Source: Aliidiomarina iranensis
GTDB lineage: Bacteria > Pseudomonadota > Gammaproteobacteria > Enterobacterales > Alteromonadaceae
NCBI RefSeq assembly: GCF_003987135.1
Contig: NZ_PIPJ01000001.1
Span: 310,001 to 374,000, forward strand
Length of the DNA: 64,000 nt
Direction of reading: 5' to 3'
The translations under genes and the position numbers were made by a program. Position 1 is the first letter of the stretch; the number at the start of each line of letters is the position of its first letter. The notes beneath the pieces were generated by a model. The model was not told the DNA's origin. It ran no database searches and saw nothing but the letters and a program-made list of their open reading frames with translations. Shown one piece after another: positions 54,240-63,799 of the stretch.

Positions 54240-55385
54240 GTGAAAGTAAGACTAACCAACCTAATCATCGGTTTGGTAGCGATGTTTGCTTCTACAATCG
54301 CTAGCGCAGGTCAAGGCACTCAGTTAAATCTAACCCAAGGCGTTACAGAGATTAGCCAAACTGTGTACGGGTTACACATGTTGGTTTTCTACATCTGTGT
54401 TGCTATCGGGGTGGTGGTTTTCGGTGCAATGTTTATTTCTATCTATCGCCATAGAAAGAGCCGCGGCGTAGAGCCGGCAAAGTTTCACGATAATTTACGC
54501 GTGGAAATAGCGTGGACGGTAATTCCGTTTCTGATACTGATTGGAATGGCGGTTCCGGCGACCATGACACTCTTGGATATGGACGACACATCCGATTCCG
54601 ATTTGAGTGTTTTAATTACCGGCTCTCAATGGCGCTGGCATTACAGTTACTTAGATTATGATGTTGAATATCTGAGTAATATGGCCACACCAAGAGAGCA
54701 AATATATGGCCGCCTGCCGCAAACTGAGAATTACCTTCTTGAAGTTGACCGCCCACTTGTTGTGCCTGTTGGTCAGAAAATTCGCTTCCTGATTACCTCT
54801 GATGATGTAATCCACTCTTGGTGGGTACCGGAGTTCGCGGTGAAGAAAGATGCCAATCCAGGTTATATCAATGAAGCATGGACACGCATTGATGAGCCAG
54901 GCATTTACCGGGGGCAGTGTGCTGAGCTATGCGGCCGCGACCATGGTTTCATGCCTATTGTGGTAATCGCGAAAGAACAAGCCGAGTTCGATGAATGGAT
55001 CCAAGGCGAAGAGCAACGGTTAGCCGATGCTCGAGCAGAAGAAGAGCGCTTGCTTTCAATGGAAATGAGTGAAGATGAGCTAATGTCGTTAGGGGAACAG
55101 GTTTATCTCTCCCAATGCGCTGCGTGTCATCAACCGAATGGCCAAGGTATTCCTGGTGTGTTTCCGGGGCTAGCTGGTGTAGGTGTTTCTATTGGTGATC
55201 AAAATGCCCATATTGATATTGTTGTTAACGGTTCAGCAGGCACAGCGATGCAATCGTTCCGCAACAATTTAAGCATGCGTGAATTAGCCGCAGTAATTAC
55301 CTACGAGCGCAATGCTTGGGGTAATAACACCGGCGATTTAGTTCAAGCTGCAGATATCCACGAATTTATTCAAGGTAATCAATAA
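54240..55385 (+). CDS. coxB: Cytochrome c oxidase subunit II with fused cytochrome c domain
   Basis: 381 aa from the GTG at 54240, which has AGGAG upstream and opens a signal peptide (LTNLIIGLVAMFASTIASAG); earlier TTG codons are unlikely. Two TM helices follow, then the CuA domain with DVIHSWWVPEF and CAELCGRDHGFMPI (both Cys, His, Met ligands). The C-terminal 100 residues are a class I cytochrome c with CAACHQPNGQG and a later Met (GTAMQSF). This makes it a caa3-type enzyme that accepts electrons directly from c-type cytochromes. Confidence 0.95.
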   Translation: MKVRLTNLIIGLVAMFASTIASAGQGTQLNLTQGVTEISQTVYGLHMLVFYICVAIGVVVFGAMFISIYRHRKSRGVEPAKFHDNLRVEIAWTVIPFLILIGMAVPATMTLLDMDDTSDSDLSVLITGSQWRWHYSYLDYDVEYLSNMATPREQIYGRLPQTENYLLEVDRPLVVPVGQKIRFLITSDDVIHSWWVPEFAVKKDANPGYINEAWTRIDEPGIYRGQCAELCGRDHGFMPIVVIAKEQAEFDEWIQGEEQRLADARAEEERLLSMEMSEDELMSLGEQVYLSQCAACHQPNGQGIPGVFPGLAGVGVSIGDQNAHIDIVVNGSAGTAMQSFRNNLSMRELAAVITYERNAWGNNTGDLVQAADIHEFIQGNQ

Positions 55386-55396
55386 GGGGCCATGCT

Positions 55397-56998
55397 ATGA
55401 GCACTACAGTAACAGATACCCATGGCGCCCATGATGCGCACGATGATCATCATGATCACAAACCAACCGGTATAAAACGTTGGTTGTTTACAACAAACCA
55501 CAAAGATATCGGTTCGATGTACTTGTGGTTCAGTTTTGCCATGTTCTTGGTAGGCGGCAGTATGGCGCTAATGATTCGCGCCGAACTGTTCCAGCCGGGT
55601 ATGCAAATCATTGATCCTCATTTCTTTAATCAAATGACCACCATGCACGGTGTAATTATGGTGTTTGGTGCAGTTATGCCGGCTTTCGTAGGCCTCGCTA
55701 ACTGGATGATTCCGATGATGATTGGTGCGCCAGATATGGCGCTACCACGAATGAACAACTGGTCGTTTTGGATTTTACCATTTGCATTCTTAATCATGTT
55801 GTCATCATTCTTCATGCCAGGTGGCGCGCCGGCCTTTGGTTGGACATTCTACGCACCGTTATCAACAACCTACAGTACAGATTCAACGGCTTTGTTCGTA
55901 TTCAGTATGCATATTATGGGTATGAGTTCGATTATGGGCGCGATCAACGTGATCGTAACCATTATGAACATGCGTGCTCCTGGTATGAACTACATGAAGA
56001 TGCCGTTGTTCGTTTGGACATGGTTTATAACCGCCTTTCTATTAATTGCGGTAATGCCAGTTCTTGCAGGTGTTGTGACCATGGTTCTTACCGATAAATA
56101 CTTCGGTACGAGTTTCTTTGATGCGGCTGGTGGTGGTGACCCGGTGTTATTCCAGCATTTATTCTGGTTCTTTGGGCACCCAGAAGTGTACATCATGATT
56201 TTGCCTTCTTTTGGTATTGTTTCGGCAATCATTCCGGCATTTGCGCGTAAGCCATTATTCGGTTACGCCTCGATGGTTTATGCAACCGCAGCGATTGCAG
56301 GCTTATCATTCCTAGTTTGGGCGCACCATATGTTCACAACAGGGATGCCAACATTCGCTTCGTTGTTCTTCATGTACATGACGATGCTAATTGCGGTGCC
56401 AACAGGGGTTAAAGTATTTAACTGGGTGAGTACCATGTGGCGAGGTTCAATGACCTTCGAAACACCCATGTTATTTTCACTCGCCTTCGTGATTCTCTTC
56501 ACCATTGGTGGCTTCTCCGGGATTATGTTGGCGATTACACCGGTTGATTATCAGTATCATGATACCTACTTCGTCGTTGCGCACTTCCACTATGTACTCG
56601 TAACCGGCGCCGTATTTTCAATTATGGCTGCGGCCTATTATTGGTTACCGAAATGGTCGGGTGTTATGTACGATGATTTCCTTAGTAAATTGCATTTCTG
56701 GTGTTCTTTAGTGTCGGTAAATATTTTGTTTTTCCCAATGCATTTTGTGGGATTAGCGGGTATGCCACGGCGGATTCCGGATTATGCTATGCAATTTGCG
56801 GATATTAACCAAATCGTAAGTATTGGTGGTTTCCTCTTCGGTTTCTCTCAGCTGATTTTCCTTGCGGTTGCGCTCAAGTGTGCATTTAAGAAAGGTGAAC
56901 CAGCGCCGGCGAAACCTTGGGAAGGGGCCGAGGGCTTGGAGTGGACAGTGCCCTCACCGGCGCCTTACCACACCTTCGATGTACCACCTAAGGTGTAA
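55397..56998 (+). CDS. coxA: Cytochrome c oxidase subunit I
   Basis: 533 aa, 12 TM helices. The low-spin heme His is in MTTMHGVIMVF. CuB ligands are in FWFFGHPEVYIMILP and WAHHMFTTGM. The K-channel Lys is in PTGVKVFNW, and the two heme His in DTYFVVAHFHYVLVTG. It is the catalytic proton-pumping subunit. It lies 11 bp after coxB, and ctaG follows 5 bp later, so the genes are one operon. Confidence 0.97.
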   Translation: MSTTVTDTHGAHDAHDDHHDHKPTGIKRWLFTTNHKDIGSMYLWFSFAMFLVGGSMALMIRAELFQPGMQIIDPHFFNQMTTMHGVIMVFGAVMPAFVGLANWMIPMMIGAPDMALPRMNNWSFWILPFAFLIMLSSFFMPGGAPAFGWTFYAPLSTTYSTDSTALFVFSMHIMGMSSIMGAINVIVTIMNMRAPGMNYMKMPLFVWTWFITAFLLIAVMPVLAGVVTMVLTDKYFGTSFFDAAGGGDPVLFQHLFWFFGHPEVYIMILPSFGIVSAIIPAFARKPLFGYASMVYATAAIAGLSFLVWAHHMFTTGMPTFASLFFMYMTMLIAVPTGVKVFNWVSTMWRGSMTFETPMLFSLAFVILFTIGGFSGIMLAITPVDYQYHDTYFVVAHFHYVLVTGAVFSIMAAAYYWLPKWSGVMYDDFLSKLHFWCSLVSVNILFFPMHFVGLAGMPRRIPDYAMQFADINQIVSIGGFLFGFSQLIFLAVALKCAFKKGEPAPAKPWEGAEGLEWTVPSPAPYHTFDVPPKV

Positions 56999-57003
56999 AG
57001 AAT

Positions 57004-57585
57004 ATGAGCGAACATGAATCAAACGAGCAAAAGCATGAGCGTGGCAATAGCCGAGTGATCACTCGGCTACTCGCCTCGGTTATGTTGATGTTTGCCTTCG
57101 GTTTTGCACTTGTGCCGCTGTATGAAAAGTTTTGCGAGATTACTGGCTTTAATGGGCGCACAACCAATTCAGCTGCACAAACCAATGAAGGGATGAATGT
57201 TGATCAAACTCGGGTGGTAACCGTGGAATTCCATACCCGAGTGAGCCGAGGGATTCCATGGGAGTTTCAGCCGGAGGTTCGTTCTATTCGGATACACCCA
57301 GGGGAAGTAAAAACGGTTAATTTTATTATTGAGAATCGAACCGATAAAGCGGTAGTGGCACAAGCCTTACCATCGGTTTCACCGGGTGAGGCCTCGTTGT
57401 ACCTGAACAAAACCGAATGTTTTTGTTTTGAGCAACAGCCGCTAGCCGCAGGTGAAAGGGCGGTGATGCCAATGCAGTTTTATTTGGATCCCGATCTACC
57501 AGAAAGGATTCATCGATTCACATTGTCCTACATGATGTATGACCTGACCGAGCAAGTTCAGGCAACAGCTAGCTTGTCGGAATGA
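57004..57585 (+). CDS. ctaG: Cytochrome c oxidase assembly protein CtaG (Cox11)
   Basis: 193 aa. One N-terminal TM helix (LLASVMLMFAFGFALVPLYE) is followed by the Cys-containing YEKFCEITGFNGRT. A periplasmic Ig-like domain has the copper-binding Cys pair in KTECFCFEQQPLAAGE and FYLDPDLP. It delivers copper to the CuB site of subunit I, encoded just upstream. Confidence 0.94.
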   Translation: MSEHESNEQKHERGNSRVITRLLASVMLMFAFGFALVPLYEKFCEITGFNGRTTNSAAQTNEGMNVDQTRVVTVEFHTRVSRGIPWEFQPEVRSIRIHPGEVKTVNFIIENRTDKAVVAQALPSVSPGEASLYLNKTECFCFEQQPLAAGERAVMPMQFYLDPDLPERIHRFTLSYMMYDLTEQVQATASLSE

Positions 57586-57595
57586 GGGAAATTCA

Positions 57596-58483
57596 ATGAG
57601 CACAAAAAAAGAAGAATATTCAAAATATTACGTTCCAGATCAGAGTATTTGGCCCATCGTTGGCGCCTTAGCGCTGGGGCTAATCGCTTTTGGCGCAGGC
57701 CATTTTACGATTGAAGCTTCCAAGCAAGAAGAGGGCTTTGGCCATTACGTCTTAGGCGCTGGCATGTTGGTGTTGCTAATTATGCTGGTGGGCTGGTTTG
57801 GTGATCAAATTCGCGAATCGCGCCAAGGGTTATATAACGAGCAGTTGGGCCGCTCTTATAAGCAAGGCATGAGTTGGTTTATCTTCTCTGAAGTGATGTT
57901 CTTTCTGGCGTTCTTCGGTGCGCTATTTTATGCCCGCATGATTGCTGTGCCATGGCTTGGCGGTGCCAGTAATAATGTGGCTACTGGCGAGATACTATGG
58001 CCTGCGTTCGAAGCCATTTGGCCGCTCACAACCACACCCGATGGCACTACTACACAAGCGATGGGATGGTTCGGCTTGCCCCTAATGAACACGGCAATTC
58101 TTGTTGTTTCCTCAGTTACCTTGCACTTTGCTCACGTTGCTCTGGAAGAAGATAAACGCAAAGCATTAACAAGCTGGTTAATCGTAACCATAGTATTGGG
58201 CTTAATTTTCTTAGGTTTCCAAGGGTACGAATATGTTCATGCTTATCGTGATCTTGGCTTGACCATGCAATCAGGAATTTATGGGAACACATTCTTTTTG
58301 TTAACAGGATTCCATGGTTTACACGTTACACTCGGTGCGATTTTGCTGATCGTAATGTTGGGGCGTGTGTTAAAAGGCCACTTTACCAAAGATGACCAGT
58401 TCGGCTTCCAAGCTGCGGCATGGTATTGGCACTTTGTTGATGTGGTTTGGTTGTTGTTATTTGTGTTTGTTTACATTATCTAG
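57596..58483 (+). CDS. coxC: Cytochrome c oxidase subunit III
   Basis: 295 aa with seven TM helices. YYVPDQSIWPIVGALALGL at the N-terminus, MSWFIFSEVMFFLAFFGALF with the conserved Glu, TGFHGLHVTLGAILL and WYWHFVDVVWLLLFVFVYII are typical. It stabilises proton uptake by subunit I. It ends the + strand run; a small convergent gene follows. Confidence 0.95.
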   Translation: MSTKKEEYSKYYVPDQSIWPIVGALALGLIAFGAGHFTIEASKQEEGFGHYVLGAGMLVLLIMLVGWFGDQIRESRQGLYNEQLGRSYKQGMSWFIFSEVMFFLAFFGALFYARMIAVPWLGGASNNVATGEILWPAFEAIWPLTTTPDGTTTQAMGWFGLPLMNTAILVVSSVTLHFAHVALEEDKRKALTSWLIVTIVLGLIFLGFQGYEYVHAYRDLGLTMQSGIYGNTFFLLTGFHGLHVTLGAILLIVMLGRVLKGHFTKDDQFGFQAAAWYWHFVDVVWLLLFVFVYII

Positions 58484-58520
58484 ATCACAAAATCGCAATA
58501 ACGAACGTGGCAAAAATGGT

Positions 58521-58543
58521 GGCGCCCCGGTTAGTAGGGGCGC
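58521..58543 (+). terminator. Possible terminator after coxC
   Basis: Stem GCGCCCC/GGGGCGC with an 8- to 9-nt loop. It overlaps the 3' end of the convergent small gene and lacks a good T-run. Confidence 0.4.
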
Positions 58544-58749
58544 TGATTTAACGATGTAATATCAAATGCAAGAGCAAGGATGATCAAAAGAATGACTAAG
58601 GCAGAAAAGCCTACCCGCTTGCCAATGTAGAATGTCATTGGGGGTGAATTGGGGTCATTTTTTAAGGCACTAAATAAGCCTCGAAATAGATTTGCAATGA
58701 TATAGAGCAGTAATGCAACGAGTAGTATTTTGAGAATTATATCTAACAC
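58531..58749 (-). CDS. Twin-transmembrane DUF2909 protein of the cox locus
   Basis: 72 aa with two TM helices (IILKILLVALLLYIIANLF and VGFSALVILLIILALAF) joined by a short loop (ALKNDPNSPPMTFYIGKR). A similar small protein on the opposite strand sits between coxC and SURF1 in Pseudomonas (DUF2909). Its function is unknown, but its conserved position suggests a link with oxidase assembly. Confidence 0.78.
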   Translation of the reverse strand: MLDIILKILLVALLLYIIANLFRGLFSALKNDPNSPPMTFYIGKRVGFSALVILLIILALAFDITSLNQRPY

Positions 58750-58770
58750 GGCAGGTCCTCAGAAGTTGTT

Positions 58771-59523
58771 ATGAAAGTACTTCGCCTTGGTTCATTATTT
58801 TTTCGCATCCATCTTGGGGCGATGTTAATTACTTTGCTTGCGATCGCTGTAATGGTCAAGCTTGGTTTTTGGCAAATTGATCGTGGCCAAGAGAAACAAA
58901 TGATAATTGACCGCTATACCGCCGCCGAAACTTACTCACAAATTACGCTCGAAAACCTTGTAGATTTGGCTTCTGCGCCGGATGAGAGGGTATCGCTTCG
59001 CGCTCGATTCCATCCTGAATATGTGTTTTACATTGATAATCAAATTTACCAAGGCCGTGCGGGCTATCAAGTGTTGGCGCTCGCCAGTAATGCAAGCCTT
59101 GGGGAGATTCTGATTCCGGTTAATTTGGGGTGGATTCCTGCAGGCCAAAATAGAACGGATCTACCGAATGTTGATGTACCGAGTGGCACCGTAGAAGTTT
59201 TCGGCAGAGTTCGCGTTCCCGCAGAGAGCCCTTTTATTTTGCAGGCACAAGAATTCGTGGCGAATACATGGCCACTTCGAATTCAATATCCGGAGTTAGC
59301 AAAGATGCGCGAGCAACTGAATTTGCCACTTGCTGATTTTATGGTTTTGCAATCGCCGGAGGCAGAAATAGGTTTTGTTCGTGAGTGGCCAGTGGTGGTA
59401 ATGACACCCCATCGGCATTATGCATACGCAGTGCAATGGTTTGGTTTAGCCCTCGCTGCCTTCATTATTTTTCTAGTTGCAAGCCGGCACAAACCAAAGC
59501 GTACCGGCAAGGATTCAAAATGA
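58771..59523 (+). CDS. SURF1-family cytochrome oxidase assembly protein
   Basis: 250 aa. N- and C-terminal TM helices flank a periplasmic domain. KLGFWQIDRGQEKQ is the conserved motif after TM1. VPVNLGW-like IPVNLGWIPAG and YAYAVQWFGLALAAFIIFLV complete the pattern. It is thought to help heme A insertion into subunit I. Its stop overlaps the ATG of the next gene (ATGA), so the two are co-translated. Confidence 0.92.
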   Translation: MKVLRLGSLFFRIHLGAMLITLLAIAVMVKLGFWQIDRGQEKQMIIDRYTAAETYSQITLENLVDLASAPDERVSLRARFHPEYVFYIDNQIYQGRAGYQVLALASNASLGEILIPVNLGWIPAGQNRTDLPNVDVPSGTVEVFGRVRVPAESPFILQAQEFVANTWPLRIQYPELAKMREQLNLPLADFMVLQSPEAEIGFVREWPVVVMTPHRHYAYAVQWFGLALAAFIIFLVASRHKPKRTGKDSK

Positions 59524-60089
59524 CACCAGAAGAAAAAAAAGTAAAACGTAAAAGCCAGCGTGTTCTTATCATTGTGGCGTTAATTTTTGTGTTGCCATTG
59601 GCGGCTGCCAAACTTGTGCTTTCCATGGGCTGGTATGAAACTGGGGTGAGCAACAAAGGCAATTTAGTGACACCAGAGATTCAGTTAAGTGAAGCGGCCA
59701 ACGTAAAATTACCCGCAACTTGGCGCATTGCTTATCGCATGCCGGCTGAATGTAGCACTGCTTGTGAGAATAGCCTATATGTTGCAAGCCAGTTACATCA
59801 CGCGCTTGGCCGCCAGCAAGAGCGAGTGCAGCCAGTTGCCATTGCAGGCGATACATCAGCGGGCAATTTACCAACCTTACCAGCCGATAGCACTTTGCAG
59901 TTAGTACATGCTGAGGAAGCTCATGCGGCACTGGCAAATATTCCAGAACATGCACTAGTGATTATTGATCCTGTGGGTAGTGTAGTGCTCTGGTATGCCG
60001 GTAGTGAAGATAGAAGAGATACGGTGATGAATGGCCGTGATCTACTAAGAGACCTACAAAAATTACTCAAACTTTCACGAGTAGGGTAA
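59520..60089 (+). CDS. Uncharacterised cox-locus membrane protein with CX3C motif
   Basis: 189 aa from the ATG at 59520, overlapping the SURF1 stop by 4 bp. An N-terminal TM helix (RVLIIVALIFVLPLAAAKLV) is followed by a periplasmic domain. It contains MPAECSTACENSLYVASQL: a CX3C pair in the place where SCO proteins have theirs, followed by a helix, then a thioredoxin-like tail ending ALVIIDPVGSVVLWY. It matches in position the hypothetical protein between SURF1 and ctaA in Pseudomonas. I infer a copper- or thiol-handling assembly factor; no function is proven. Confidence 0.75.
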   Translation: MTPEEKKVKRKSQRVLIIVALIFVLPLAAAKLVLSMGWYETGVSNKGNLVTPEIQLSEAANVKLPATWRIAYRMPAECSTACENSLYVASQLHHALGRQQERVQPVAIAGDTSAGNLPTLPADSTLQLVHAEEAHAALANIPEHALVIIDPVGSVVLWYAGSEDRRDTVMNGRDLLRDLQKLLKLSRVG

Positions 60090-60135
60090 AGTAATAAAAA
60101 TGTTAATAACGGATGCATAAGAAGGATAACAACAA

Positions 60136-61143
60136 ATGGTGCAGCGTTTAGTAAAAATAGCTTTAGGGCTGGTGCTGGTTGTCATCATCCTCGGTTCTTA
60201 CACGCGTTTAACCGATGCGGGTTTGGGCTGCCCTGATTGGCCTGGCTGTTATGGCTACCTTACAGTACCTCATAGTGAGGTAAAGGTAGGCGAGGCGGAA
60301 ATGCGGTTTCCTGAGCGACCGGTAGAACATTTCAAGGCCTGGAACGAAATGATTCATCGATATGCCGCAGGCATACTTGGATTGTTGGTATTGGCAATTG
60401 CCATTGCAGCGGTTGCTCGATATCGCAAACTCGGTGCGGGTAGACCTCTAAAATTACCCCTTGCACTGTTAGCCATGATTATATTCCAAGCGGCTTTGGG
60501 TATGTGGACGGTAACCATGAATCTGCAGCCTGTAATCGTAATGGGGCATTTACTTGGCGGATTTACCACATTTAGTTTGTTGGTACTGCTGCATTTGCGA
60601 GAAAACCCACCGAAGTTAGCGCAAGAAGCTGCACTTCGGGGTATGCGTGGCCTAGCAGCATTTGCACTCATTGTTGTAGTGATGCAAATTGCATCAGGTG
60701 GCTGGGTTGCTGCGAACTATGCAGCCTTAGCCTGTACAAATCTGCCAATCTGCGAAGGCGCTTGGGGTGAACGTTTAGATTTCGCCGGCGCCTTCTCGCT
60801 CCCAGAAGCCGAGAATTATGAGTTCGGCGTGCACAACTACGATCAACGCATGACCATGCACATCGTGCATCGATTTGGTGCTATTGTGGTGATGGCCGTT
60901 ATGCTTTGGTTGCTGAGCAAACTGTGGCTAAACGCTACCAGCGCTTGGTTTAGGCGTGTAGCGCTTACGTTAACCGTGTTGCTTGTGGTTCAGGTATTAC
61001 TCGGTATTACCAATGTATTGGCAAGTTTGCCGCTCGCTGTTGCTGTTGCTCACAACGCGGTGGGCGCGCTACTGATGGTAACGCTAGTGGCATTAAATTT
61101 CGGCCTGTATCGGCTTAATAAAAAGGAGGTGAGCCATGGCTAA
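60136..61143 (+). CDS. ctaA: Heme A synthase CtaA (Cox15)
   Basis: 335 aa, eight TM helices in two related halves. [20 protein letters not shown] is the conserved first loop. The heme His residues are in [28 protein letters not shown] and [10 protein letters not shown]. The loop Cys pair is in [11 protein letters not shown]. It oxidises heme O to heme A for the oxidase. It overlaps ctaB by 8 bp. Confidence 0.94.
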   Translation: MVQRLVKIALGLVLVVIILGSYTRLTDAGLGCPDWPGCYGYLTVPHSEVKVGEAEMRFPERPVEHFKAWNEMIHRYAAGILGLLVLAIAIAAVARYRKLGAGRPLKLPLALLAMIIFQAALGMWTVTMNLQPVIVMGHLLGGFTTFSLLVLLHLRENPPKLAQEAALRGMRGLAAFALIVVVMQIASGGWVAANYAALACTNLPICEGAWGERLDFAGAFSLPEAENYEFGVHNYDQRMTMHIVHRFGAIVVMAVMLWLLSKLWLNATSAWFRRVALTLTVLLVVQVLLGITNVLASLPLAVAVAHNAVGALLMVTLVALNFGLYRLNKKEVSHG

Positions 61144-62026
61144 TCAAGCCGCGCTAACCCAACGCGCTTCATGGCGTGAGTACTTAGAATTAACCAAGCC
61201 ACGGGTTGTGGCATTATTGTTGTTAACGGCTCTGGTGGGAATGGCTTTGGCCACACCCACTTGGGTGGCGGCCGAGATTCTTATTCCAGCCATGCTGGGT
61301 ATCGGCTTGATGGCAAGTTCAGCCGCGGCAATTAATCATTTGGTAGATCGCCACATTGACGCCAAAATGGCTAGAACCTTGCGGCGGCCCCTACCAACAG
61401 GTGCGCTTTCACCACGAAAAGTGCTGATGTTTGCCATGTTTATAGGCACCTTGGGCTATGTGATTCTTGATTTATTTGTGAATCGAATCACCGCGGTTTT
61501 AACCTTAGCGAGCCTAGTGGGTTATGCGGTTATTTACACCATGTACCTAAAGCGAGCTACGCCTCAAAACATAGTAATTGGTGGCTTAGCGGGAGCAGCG
61601 CCGCCACTATTGGGCTGGACGGCAGTAACCGGGGAAATTCATGCATACCCACTGTTGCTGGTGATGATTGTGTTTACGTGGACACCACCGCATTTTTGGG
61701 CGCTGGCCGTGCATCGCGCCAAAGATTACGCCAAGGCGGAAGTGCCCATGTTGCCGGTAACTCATGGTATTGCCTTCACAAAAACCTGCATTTTGCTGTA
61801 TACGGTATTACTCACCGCGGTTTGCGTATTACCCTACTTAGTGGGAATGAGCGGCTTAATTTATCTAGTGGGCGTAAGTGCTTTAAATATTGGCTTCTTG
61901 GCGTATGCGTTGAAGCTCAAGTATAACCCCAGTAAATTTACCGCGTACAAAATGTTTAAGTTCTCCATTTGGCATCTTATGGGCTTATTTATATTGCTGC
62001 TGGTTGACCATTATTTGATGTATTAA
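61136..62026 (+). CDS. ctaB: Protoheme IX farnesyltransferase CtaB (CyoE)
   Basis: 296 aa UbiA-superfamily enzyme with nine hydrophobic segments. [20 protein letters not shown] opens it. The diphosphate-binding Asp pattern is in [20 protein letters not shown], with [11 protein letters not shown] and the second motif [13 protein letters not shown]. It adds farnesyl to heme B to give heme O, the substrate of CtaA encoded upstream. GGAGGT precedes the ATG. Confidence 0.95.
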   Translation: MANQAALTQRASWREYLELTKPRVVALLLLTALVGMALATPTWVAAEILIPAMLGIGLMASSAAAINHLVDRHIDAKMARTLRRPLPTGALSPRKVLMFAMFIGTLGYVILDLFVNRITAVLTLASLVGYAVIYTMYLKRATPQNIVIGGLAGAAPPLLGWTAVTGEIHAYPLLLVMIVFTWTPPHFWALAVHRAKDYAKAEVPMLPVTHGIAFTKTCILLYTVLLTAVCVLPYLVGMSGLIYLVGVSALNIGFLAYALKLKYNPSKFTAYKMFKFSIWHLMGLFILLLVDHYLMY

Positions 62027-62040
62027 AACAAGGTGTTGTT

Positions 62041-62691
62041 ATGAAGAAGGTTCTTGCCGCTCTGGTAATGATTGCAGTGGCCGCTGTGGGTGCATTTAGC
62101 TATCTGCAGATAACGAGCAATAATCCGCCGGAGCTGGAATCAGCGCGTATTTACGATCAGGCTAGGCCGATATCACCCTTTGTACTTGAGGGCACCGGGG
62201 GCAGTGATGTTGAGAATCAAGCCCTTCTAGGGCAATGGACGCTGATGTTCACAGGCTACACATATTGCCCCGATATTTGCCCAACCACCATGGCACAATT
62301 GAAATCTCGTTGGGCCGATATCGATGGGGCTACAGATTTACCCGTTCAAGTTTGGATGATTAGTGTGGATCCCAAACGCGATGATATTGAGCGGGTAGGA
62401 ATGTATATTGATTTCTTTGGTGAGGGTTTTTTCGGCGTGCGAGCCGAACACAAAGAGTTGTATCCTTTTGTGCGCGATATTGGCTTGATGTATTCGTTAC
62501 CCGATGAGGGCGAAACCGATTACTTGGTGAACCATAGTTCCGCCATTATTTTGGTGGACCCAAACGGCGAGCAACAAGCTATTTTCCGGCCATCTCACGA
62601 GCTTGGCGCGTTGGCTACTGTTAACCCAAACCAGTTGGTGAACGATTTTCAGAAAATCGCTCGCTACTTAGAACGAGCGAATAGCTACTAA
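62041..62691 (+). CDS. SCO1/SenC-family copper chaperone
   Basis: 216 aa. One N-terminal TM or signal-anchor helix (VLAALVMIAVAAVGAFSYLQ) is followed by a thioredoxin fold: FTGYTYCPDICPTTMAQL (CX3C copper/thiol site), VWMISVDPKRDD and the distal His in YLVNHSSAIILVDP. It delivers copper to, or reduces, the CuA site of CoxB. It is the last gene of the oxidase block. Confidence 0.94.
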   Translation: MKKVLAALVMIAVAAVGAFSYLQITSNNPPELESARIYDQARPISPFVLEGTGGSDVENQALLGQWTLMFTGYTYCPDICPTTMAQLKSRWADIDGATDLPVQVWMISVDPKRDDIERVGMYIDFFGEGFFGVRAEHKELYPFVRDIGLMYSLPDEGETDYLVNHSSAIILVDPNGEQQAIFRPSHELGALATVNPNQLVNDFQKIARYLERANSY

Positions 62692-62782
62692 CACATTCGT
62701 TTAGTAGCTATTGCCTCAATCTTATCCCGTAGCGTGGTATCAACACCGAGTGTTGGGCTGATTGCGAACGATAAAATAGCGT

Positions 62783-63655
62783 TTAAGCTATTCCAAAGGG
62801 AATCGGCAGCCAATAATGCAGGGCTAATCCAATCGCCACAACCATACCCGCGTAATGATTCTGCCGGAATGCACGAAAACATGCATCTGAATCTCGGCTG
62901 CGAATCAACCAAAGTTGCCAAGTAAACATGGCCGCCATAAGAATAATAGCCAACCAAAACACCGCGGTTGCCTGAATGAAATAAGCCACGAGCAATAAGA
63001 GCGCTATTGTGGCTGCTTGCAACAGCGCGATCATCCCAACATCCCAACGGCCGAAGAGAACCGCCGTCGATTTTATGCCCGCTTTTAAATCATCTTCACG
63101 GTCTACCATGGCGTATTGAGTATCATAGGCCACTGTCCATAGTGTATTTGCGACAAATAGAAGCCAGCAGATAAGCGGAAGGCTATTCGATTCAGCGGCA
63201 AAAGCCATAGGAATAGCCATGCTAAACGCCGCGCCAAGCACAAACTGCGGCAGATGGGTAAAGCGCTTAGCGAACGGGTAGATGATGGCCAAACCCACCG
63301 CAATGAAACTTAACAGTAAGGTTAGTGTGTTTAGCGTAAGCACGAGAATAAATGCCAAGCTTACCAAGCCAGCGAAAAGGATGAGCGCTTCGGTGGCCGA
63401 TACTGCCCCAGTTGCGAGTGGGCGGCTTCGTGTGCGCGAAACCTTGCCATCAATGTTGCGGTCAGCAAAATCATTAATCACGCAGCCGGCCGAGCGCATG
63501 AGAAAAACACCTGCTGCGAAAACAGCAACGAGCCGAACGGAAGGGTCGCCAGCGCCCGCTAATAGTAGCGCCCAAAACGTTGGCCAAGCCAGTAGCCAAG
63601 TACCTATGGGCTTATCCATGCGCATTAAAGCACGGTAATGATCAAAGCGATTCAT
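62783..63655 (-). CDS. ubiA: 4-hydroxybenzoate octaprenyltransferase UbiA
   Basis: 290 aa from the ATG at 63655 (MNRFDHYRALMRMDKPIGTW) with GGAGA upstream; a frame 8 codons longer is less likely. Asp motifs VINDFADRNIDGKVSRTRSR and YDTQYAMVDREDDLKAGIKS are intact. Eight or nine TM helices. It joins the polyprenyl tail to 4-hydroxybenzoate made by UbiC. It lies 145 bp downstream of ubiC on the same strand, as in E. coli. Confidence 0.95.
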   Translation of the reverse strand: MNRFDHYRALMRMDKPIGTWLLAWPTFWALLLAGAGDPSVRLVAVFAAGVFLMRSAGCVINDFADRNIDGKVSRTRSRPLATGAVSATEALILFAGLVSLAFILVLTLNTLTLLLSFIAVGLAIIYPFAKRFTHLPQFVLGAAFSMAIPMAFAAESNSLPLICWLLFVANTLWTVAYDTQYAMVDREDDLKAGIKSTAVLFGRWDVGMIALLQAATIALLLLVAYFIQATAVFWLAIILMAAMFTWQLWLIRSRDSDACFRAFRQNHYAGMVVAIGLALHYWLPIPFGIA

Positions 63656-63799
63656 GGAAATTCTCCAGTTCGTTATCATGAGTTCTCCAGTGAAGATCTC
63701 AGCAATCTATGGCGAAATAGGGCTCTTGATCATAGTAACGCCGCCAAGTTACCACTAGGTTAGAAACTCAAATTTAAATCATCATCTTCAAAAGGTGAT

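Noticed and set aside
62688-63047. 119-codon minus-strand frame overlapping the ubiA 3' end
   Set aside because: Frame-shifted shadow of ubiA; its small non-overlapping part has no recognisable domain or start.
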